A stretch of 10,126 nucleotides of DNA from Ruminococcus flavefaciens (GTDB taxonomy: Bacteria; Bacillota; Clostridia; Oscillospirales; Ruminococcaceae), in contig DBYI01000067.1 in the NCBI GenBank assembly GCA_002310115.1, positions 12,567 through 22,692 on the forward strand. The letters are read 5' to 3'. Position numbers and translations under genes: made by a program. The notes beneath the pieces were generated by a model. That model was given only the letters and a program-made list of their open reading frames with translations, did not search any database and had not been told where the DNA came from. Shown piece after piece: positions 6,449-10,126 of the stretch; positions within the stretch are counted from its first letter, which is position 1; each line of letters begins with the position of its first letter.

Positions 6449-6998
6449 TGCTCTGCTCCTTTCTGTTAAGGATTGACCACAGCAGACCAAACAATCCGCA
6501 TCCGATGATGACAAATACGGCGTCTATTTTCAAGAAAGCAGTCAGAACAAGAGAAAGTCCCATGATCGCATAGGAAAATGGCTTCTTTTTCTTCTTCACC
6601 GATTTGAACATCATCCATAGTGCTTTCAGTATCAGTGCAAGTACAGCTGCACGGATACCCATAAAAGCATAGCGGACGGCTTTGATGCTCTGAAACTGCG
6701 TCAATATCAGGGATATAAGCGAGATTATAAGAAACGAGGGCAGGACAACGCCGAGGGTTGCCATACACGCCCCAAGAAAGCCCGATGTCTTATATCCTAC
6801 AAAGGTTGCGGCATTGATAGCGATCGGCCCGGGCGTTGACTCAGAGATCGCAACAATATCGGTGATATCCTTTTCATTCAGCCATTTTTTGTTTTCGCAT
6901 ACTTCCTTCTGTATCAGCGGTATCATCGCATAACCGCCGCCAAAGGTAAAATCCCCGATCTTCATAAAGGTCAAGAACAGATCAAGATTTTTATTCAT
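6435..6998 (-). CDS. chrA: CHR family (chromate-type) transporter, first half-size subunit
   Basis: A 187-residue membrane protein with a single CHR domain: FTFGGGYAM (17-25), SESTPGP (52-58), a hydrophobic central part and a Lys-rich loop (KKKKK, about 134-139). Its ribosome binding site AGGAG lies at 7006-7010, eight bases or so before the ATG at 6996-6998. It is the first gene of the minus operon and follows a strong promoter (7019-7047) divergent from the DUF134 regulator. With the downstream subunit it should form the two-half transporter usual for Bacillota. The divergent regulator suggests controlled expression in response to a metal or oxyanion. Confidence 0.9.
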   Translation of the reverse strand: MNKNLDLFLTFMKIGDFTFGGGYAMIPLIQKEVCENKKWLNEKDITDIVAISESTPGPIAINAATFVGYKTSGFLGACMATLGVVLPSFLIISLISLILTQFQSIKAVRYAFMGIRAAVLALILKALWMMFKSVKKKKKPFSYAIMGLSLVLTAFLKIDAVFVIIGCGLFGLLWSILNRKEQSNGAD

Positions 6999-7018
6999 GG
7001 TATCACTCCTACAAAGAA

Positions 7019-7047
7019 ATTATACCAAATGAGGCGGTAACCGTCAA
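7019..7047 (-). promoter_or_regulatory. Promoter of the CHR operon
   Basis: On the minus strand TTGACG (7042-7047) and TATAAT (7019-7024) are separated by exactly 17 bp, so transcription should start near 7012. The spacer contains a small inverted repeat, CGGT-A-ACCG (7035-7043), that could be a protein-binding site. Confidence 0.82.
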
Positions 7048-7071
7048 TATCATAAAATGACAAGAATATAC

Positions 7072-7100
7072 TTGACATAAGTCAATAAATATGTTATAAT
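7072..7100 (+). promoter_or_regulatory. Promoter of the DUF134-NifX / MBL operon
   Basis: A perfect TTGACA (7072-7077) and perfect TATAAT (7095-7100) are separated by 17 bp, with transcription starting near 7107. The -35 hexamer is part of one inverted repeat and the start point lies in a second copy, so repression by occlusion is likely. Confidence 0.9.
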
Positions 7101-7112
7101 CGACATAAGTCG
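7072..7112 (+). promoter_or_regulatory. Two putative operator copies, GACATAAGTC
   Basis: GACATAAGTC occurs at 7074-7083 and again at 7102-7111. In each, GAC and GTC arms are inverted around ATAA, and the flanking bases extend the symmetry to TTGAC...GTCAA in the first and CGAC...GTCG in the second. The copies are 28 bp apart, nearly three helical turns, so they face the same side of the DNA. One overlaps the -35 box and the other the transcription start. The DUF134 HTH protein encoded just downstream is the obvious candidate to bind them, but that is inference. Confidence 0.7.
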
Positions 7113-7128
7113 GAAAGGAGATGCTGTT

Positions 7129-7860
7129 ATGCCAAGACCTCAAAAATCACGCCGTATCTGTTGTTACCCCGATTACTGGAGCTTTGCTCCCGATCAGGAT
7201 ACAGCAAATGATACGATAGTAATGTCGCTTGACGAGTTCGAGACCATACGTCTGATCGATTATCAGTCAAAGACGCAGGAACAATGCGCTCAGGAGATGA
7301 ACGTGGCGAGAACAACTGTCACGGCGATATACGACGCCGCAAGAAAAAAACTCGCTCAGGCCCTGGTCGAAGGCAGACGCATCGTCATTTCGGGTGGAAA
7401 CTATACTCTTGATAACACGATCTCAGAGGAGATCACACGGAAAGGAAGCACTATTATGAGAATCGCAGTAACCTATGAAAACGGACAGATCTTTCAGCAT
7501 TTCGGCAGAACTGAACAGTTCAAGCTCTATGACGTTGCTGACGGCAAGATCATCAACGAGCAGGTAGTCGGAACAATGGGTGCAGGACATGGTGCGCTTG
7601 CTGGATTTCTGAAGAATGCTCAGACTGACGTTCTGATCTGCGGAGGTATCGGCGGAGGCGCACAGATGGCTATGCAGGAAGCAGGCATCGCTCTTTACGG
7701 CGGCAATATGGGAAGCGCTGACGAGGCAGTTGCTGCTTTTCTCTCACAGACTCTTGAACAGAACGAGAACCCGACCTGCGATCATCACGCTCATGAACAC
7801 GGCGAAGGTCATTCCTGCGGAGATCATGGCTGCGGCACGCACAGCTGCGGTAATCACTGA
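7129..7860 (+). CDS. DUF134 HTH regulator fused to NifX/NifB-type (dinitrogenase Fe-Mo cofactor) domain with Cys/His tail
   Basis: Residues 1-95 are DUF134: MPRPQKSRRICCYP at the start, MSLDEFETIRLIDYQ (32-46), a helix-turn-helix at about 48-75, then ARKKLAQALVEGRRI and GGNY. Residues 110-208 match the NifX/NifB C-terminal fold found in proteins that carry iron-sulfur or Fe-Mo clusters: RIAVTYENGQIFQHFGRTEQ, then ICGGIGGGAQ and ALYGGNMGSADEA. Residues 217-243 are a tail with 4 Cys and 8 His, presumably metal-binding. The layout suggests a DNA-binding protein whose activity depends on a bound metal or cluster. AAAGGAG (7114-7120) eight bases upstream fixes the start. It overlaps the next gene by one base and is divergent from the CHR operon, which it may control together with itself. 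No nitrogenase genes are visible, so a role in nitrogen fixation is not implied. Confidence 0.9.
   Translation: MPRPQKSRRICCYPDYWSFAPDQDTANDTIVMSLDEFETIRLIDYQSKTQEQCAQEMNVARTTVTAIYDAARKKLAQALVEGRRIVISGGNYTLDNTISEEITRKGSTIMRIAVTYENGQIFQHFGRTEQFKLYDVADGKIINEQVVGTMGAGHGALAGFLKNAQTDVLICGGIGGGAQMAMQEAGIALYGGNMGSADEAVAAFLSQTLEQNENPTCDHHAHEHGEGHSCGDHGCGTHSCGNH
7441..7458 (+). promoter_or_regulatory. Internal ribosome binding site and ATG before the NifX-type domain
   Basis: AAAGGAAG (7441-7448) is followed seven bases later by an in-frame ATG (7456-7458, residue 110), exactly at the first residue of the NifX-type domain (MRIAVTYENG). It may produce a separate 134-residue protein, or be a relic of two genes that fused. 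Confidence 0.55.
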
Positions 7861-8669
7861 TGAAAATCGTAACGCTTGTCGAGAACACTTCCGCTGATGA
7901 AAGCTGTATAGCAGAACACGGACTTTCAATCTATATCGAGACTGAAAATCACAAGCTGCTGCTTGACACGGGACAGACTGACGCTGTCGTGAAGAATGCG
8001 GAAGTTCTTGGAGTTGACCTTTTCTTAGTCGATACGGTAATACTCAGCCACGGACACTATGACCATTCCGGCGGTATCCTGCCGTTCTCGCAGATAAATC
8101 ATACAGCACAGATAATTATGCAAAGAAAAGCTGCCGAGCCGCATTACAATGGAGAACGCTATATCGGCATTGACAAGACGATACTCAAACTGCCGAATGT
8201 CCGCCTCATTGACGGAGATGTTCAACTCGATGATGAGCTGTTCCTGTTCAGCGGTATCATAGGCAGACGATGCTATCCTCAGGGGAATCGAAAGCTTTCC
8301 CGCATGGAAAACGGTGTACAGGTCCCCGATGATTTTGCGCATGAACAGTGCCTTGTCATCACACAGAACGGCAGGCGCTGGCTCCTTTCGGGCTGTTCCC
8401 ATAACGGTATCCTCAATATACTTGACAGGTACAGGGAGCTTTTCGGCAATGAACCCGATTATGTCATCACCGGATTCCATATGATGAAAAAGGACGGTGA
8501 GCATACCGAAGACGAAAAGTCGGTAATCATTCAGACAGCAGAGGAGCTTGCAAAAATGGACACTGTATTTTACAGCGGACATTGCACAGGTATCCCTGCA
8601 TTTGAGCTGATGAAAGAGATAATGGGAGATAAGCTCATTGCCCTGCACAGCGGAGAGCCGGTTATGTAA
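7860..8669 (+). CDS. Metallo-beta-lactamase-fold protein, COG1237 / MptH-like
   Basis: The 269-residue protein has the full set of family motifs: LLLDTG (33-38), SHGHYDHSGG (63-72, the H-x-H-x-D-H metal site), GCSH (178-181), GFH (205-207) and HCTG (241-244). Length and motif order match the subgroup often annotated as 7,8-dihydropterin-6-methyl-4-(beta-D-ribofuranosyl)-aminobenzene-5'-phosphate synthase. That name comes from archaeal pterin enzymes and may not describe the reaction here. It is a soluble hydrolase-type protein, likely with two Zn or Fe ions. The ATG overlaps the preceding stop (TGATG) and there is no clear ribosome binding site, so translation is coupled to the DUF134-NifX gene. 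The stop codon lies directly against the second recombinase scar, so a few terminal residues could have been lost, though the end looks near normal. Confidence 0.88.
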   Translation: MKIVTLVENTSADESCIAEHGLSIYIETENHKLLLDTGQTDAVVKNAEVLGVDLFLVDTVILSHGHYDHSGGILPFSQINHTAQIIMQRKAAEPHYNGERYIGIDKTILKLPNVRLIDGDVQLDDELFLFSGIIGRRCYPQGNRKLSRMENGVQVPDDFAHEQCLVITQNGRRWLLSGCSHNGILNILDRYRELFGNEPDYVITGFHMMKKDGEHTEDEKSVIIQTAEELAKMDTVFYSGHCTGIPAFELMKEIMGDKLIALHSGEPVM

Positions 8670-8734
8670 AGGTTAACGTCAACGATGACTACTTGGAGTT
8701 CCGTTTCAAGTCCAGCATGACGATCAGCATTTGA
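8669..8734 (+). pseudogene. 3' scar of a second serine recombinase gene (21 codons)
   Basis: Immediately at the end of the metallo-beta-lactamase-fold gene a plus-strand frame reads KVNVNDDYLEFRFKSSMTIS and closes with TGA at 8732-8734. It shares K-V-x-V, L-E-F-x-F-K-S and T-x-S with the scar at 4508-4615. The two are about 45/63 identical in bases by hand alignment over the shared part. Only the extreme C-terminus of a recombinase gene remains. Confidence 0.55.
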
Positions 8735-9049
8735 AAATTTGAATCCGTTTTCAAGATCAGCGTCTGAAGGAACATAAGATGTACTGTCGTCTGCTTCAAG
8801 TAATCGCTTACTCAAAGTATCCGCATCGCAAACCTGATTCAGTATCAGAGAAGTATATAGATTATTATAGTTTTTCGTTGTTGCATGAACTACCATTCGT
8901 CTCATAACATAGCTTTCAAGCACTCTGCATAACTGATTAAAATCGTTTTGACTGGTTACTCGTTTGGCAAGGAATAAAACGTATGGAATCATAGTGGCGT
9001 TCTTTAAACCAAAAATAATCACATTCAATCTCTCAATACCATATGTAGC
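8735..9049 (-). pseudogene. Internal fragment of a GmrSD/DUF262-type restriction endonuclease gene
   Basis: On the minus strand a frame of about 105 codons has no stop and reads GIERLNVIIFGLKNATMIPY, then LCRVLESYVMRRMVVHATTKN, NNLYTSLI and DSTSYVPSDADLENGFKF. The sequence L-E-[ST]-Y-[VL]-x-R-R-x-[VI] followed by T-[KN]-x-x-N-x-[LI]-[YF]-x-S-L and then [FV]-P-S-D-x-x-[FL] is the helical middle part of GmrSD proteins, type IV restriction enzymes that cut modified DNA. Neither the N-terminal ParB-like DUF262 catalytic region nor the C-terminal DUF1524 HNH region is present. Both ends are abrupt: one at the recombinase scar, one at the lysozyme gene. The ATG at 9053-9055 is chance. Confidence 0.72.
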
Positions 9050-9054
9050 AGGCA

Positions 9055-9807
9055 ATGCACGCTGGCAACAAGAAGGATCGAATATTTCGCGGAAACAATC
9101 CGCATATCGACGTCAGCGTTCACAACGGCGTCTTCGACTGGCAGAAGGTAAGGTCTGACGGTATTTCTTTCGCTATCCTGAGAGCTGGTTACGGCAGACT
9201 TGCATCACAGAAGGATGAGAAGTTTGAACAGAATTATTCCGGCGCAAAGGCAGCAGGTATTCCGGTCGGTGCGTACTGGTACAGCTATGCCATGAGCGAG
9301 GACGAGGCTCGTCTGGAGGCGGACGTGTTCCTGTCAGTCATCAAGGGAAAGCAGTTCGAGTTCCCGGTGTACTACGATGTGGAGGAGAAAAAGCAGTTTG
9401 ACCTCGGCAAAGAGAAGGTGTCGGCGATCATGCGGGCGTTCCTTGAAAGAATCGAGGCTGCGGGCTATTTCGTCGGTCTGTACGGCTCGGCATCCTCGCT
9501 CACCACGCACACAGCCGATGACATCAAGAGCTGCTACACCATCTGGCTGGCGCACTGGGTGAACCAGACGAATTACACTGGCGCATACGGTATCTGGCAG
9601 CATTCCGAGAAAGGCAGCGTGGACGGTATCAACGGCAATGTCGATCTTGACGTCGGCTACAAGGATTTCCCCACGATCATCAAGGGCAAGGGGGTGAACG
9701 GCTACAGTAAGGAGCTGAACCCGCCTGCGCCTGCTACGGAGGACGGCATCACGGTTGAGGTCACGGTTAACGGAAAGAAGTACAGTGGAAAACTGAATAA
9801 GGCGTAA
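9055..9807 (+). CDS. GH25 family lysozyme (phage-type endolysin), 5' end probably lost
   Basis: The catalytic domain spans about residues 17-205: HIDVSVHNGVFDWQKV (Asp19), AILRAGYG, GAYWYSYA, then FPVYYDVEEK, where Asp108 and Glu110 fit the catalytic acids, IWLAHWV, IWQHS and VDLDV near the end. GH25 enzymes cut the MurNAc-GlcNAc bond of peptidoglycan. A linker and a short C-terminal piece (VEVTVNGKKYSGKLNKA) follow, like the tails of some phage endolysins. There is no signal peptide, which fits a holin-dependent enzyme. The ATG at 9055 has no convincing ribosome binding site, a stop lies at 9046-9048 in the same frame, and the GmrSD fragment abuts it, so the original start is probably missing. 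The GC content is much higher than in the left part of the window. Residual expression could come only from read-through. Confidence 0.82.
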   Translation: MHAGNKKDRIFRGNNPHIDVSVHNGVFDWQKVRSDGISFAILRAGYGRLASQKDEKFEQNYSGAKAAGIPVGAYWYSYAMSEDEARLEADVFLSVIKGKQFEFPVYYDVEEKKQFDLGKEKVSAIMRAFLERIEAAGYFVGLYGSASSLTTHTADDIKSCYTIWLAHWVNQTNYTGAYGIWQHSEKGSVDGINGNVDLDVGYKDFPTIIKGKGVNGYSKELNPPAPATEDGITVEVTVNGKKYSGKLNKA

Positions 9808-9858
9808 AAAAACTCCCCGGAACTGCTCAAAACGAACAGCTCCGGGGAGCATTATTTC
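9806..9858. terminator. Bidirectional terminator between lysozyme and Hsp20 genes
   Basis: A 16-bp stem with two mismatches pairs 9813-9828 with 9834-9849. On the minus side the flank reads TTTTTTTAC, an ideal T run for ending the Hsp20 transcript. On the plus side CATTATTT is weaker but may also act on the lysozyme transcript. Confidence 0.88.
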
Positions 9859-9880
9859 GGAATCATATCTTAGCGAGATA

Positions 9881-10126
9881 TTATCCCTCAATTGCAATAT
9901 ACTTGTGATTTTCCAGCTTCTTTGGCTCTGCCTTCGGAACGCAGATGTTAAGAACACCGTCCTCAAATTTAGCCTTTACATCGGCTTCGGTAACAGTATC
10001 ACCGATGTAGAAGCTCCTCTGCATTGCGCCTGCATAACGCTCCTGACGGATCAGCTTGCCCTTTTTGGACTTTTCGTCTTTGTCAAGTCCCTTTGCGGCG
10101 CTGACAGTCAGATAACCGTTCTGAAG
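9881..10126 (-). CDS. hsp20: Hsp20 (alpha-crystallin) small heat-shock protein, C-terminal 81 residues
   Basis: Reading leftwards from the window edge, the frame begins LQNGYLTVSAAKG and runs to TAA at 9881-9883. It includes ERYAGAMQRSFYIGDTV, then ADVKAKFEDGVLNICVPKAE and ends KYIAIEG. These are the later beta strands of the alpha-crystallin domain: the L-x-x-G-x-L-T-V strand, the R-S-F segment and the G-V-L-x-I-x-[VL]-P-K signature. The family holds unfolding proteins as an ATP-independent cytosolic chaperone. The usual I-x-I/V tail motif appears as YIAIEG. The N-terminus and promoter lie outside the window, so its regulation cannot be seen. Confidence 0.95.
   Translation of the reverse strand, partial: LQNGYLTVSAAKGLDKDEKSKKGKLIRQERYAGAMQRSFYIGDTVTEADVKAKFEDGVLNICVPKAEPKKLENHKYIAIEG

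Noticed and set aside
6446..6514. Longer N-terminus for the second CHR subunit
   Set aside because: The extra 22 residues are the out-of-frame end of the first CHR gene, and the ribosome binding site at 6456-6462 fits the ATG at 6448.
7129..7860. Nitrogenase cofactor gene
   Set aside because: The NifX-type domain is shared by many non-nitrogen-fixing anaerobes, the protein begins with a DUF134 DNA-binding domain, and no nif genes are nearby.
8025..8648. 207-codon minus-strand ORF
   Set aside because: It is antisense to the well-supported metallo-beta-lactamase-fold gene and has no family features.
8570..8734. Continuation of the GmrSD-like minus frame to 8570
   Set aside because: Beyond about 8734 the frame only reads antisense through the recombinase scar and the MBL-fold gene; the family-like part stops there.

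Overview
The window looks like chromosomal DNA of a low-GC, Gram-positive Clostridia member, most plausibly a Ruminococcus-type (Oscillospiraceae) gut or rumen anaerobe. The clues are a sortase-anchored LPQTG surface protein on a long Thr/Ser/Ala linker, a truncated lipoprotein with a Pro/Gly/Asp linker of the kind seen in Ruminococcus surface proteins, strong AAAGGAG ribosome binding sites, consensus TTGACA/TATAAT promoters, and a DUF134 regulator. The genus is inferred from recall of these families, not from a search.

Layout. Positions 2-637 are the C-terminal end of the cell-wall anchored protein, whose linker is a 15-bp tandem repeat. An AT-rich stretch follows. It holds a terminator, a perfect-consensus promoter, a GT-C type membrane glycosyltransferase (846-2504), a decayed tnpB/IS605-type scar (about 2485-2640), a terminator, another promoter, one small possible ORF and a 100-aa orphan protein (3230-3532). 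Convergent to these, on the minus strand, is a lipoprotein cut after about 130 residues and joined out of frame to what looks like the last 22 codons of a serpin gene.

From about 4508 to 8734 the sequence has a higher GC content and is bracketed by two 3' scars of serine-recombinase-like genes, both on the plus strand. Inside is a compact divergent module. The minus operon encodes two half-size CHR (chromate-transporter family) proteins, a GNAT-DUF4298 fusion and a small conserved-looking protein. The plus operon encodes a DUF134 HTH regulator fused to a NifX/NifB-type domain with a Cys/His-rich tail, and then a COG1237-type metallo-beta-lactamase-fold protein. The plus promoter carries two copies of GACATAAGTC, one over the -35 and one at the predicted transcription start, which look like operators. 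My reading is a metal- or oxyanion-responsive regulator divergently paired with an oxyanion transporter. The ligand is unknown.

To the right the scars continue. An internal piece of a GmrSD/DUF262-type restriction gene lies on the minus strand, followed directly by a GH25 phage-type lysozyme that has lost its normal start region. A terminator shared by converging genes then separates it from the 3' part of an Hsp20 chaperone gene that runs off the right edge. Overall, the window is one intact regulatory/transport module set among fragments of mobile and defence genes.
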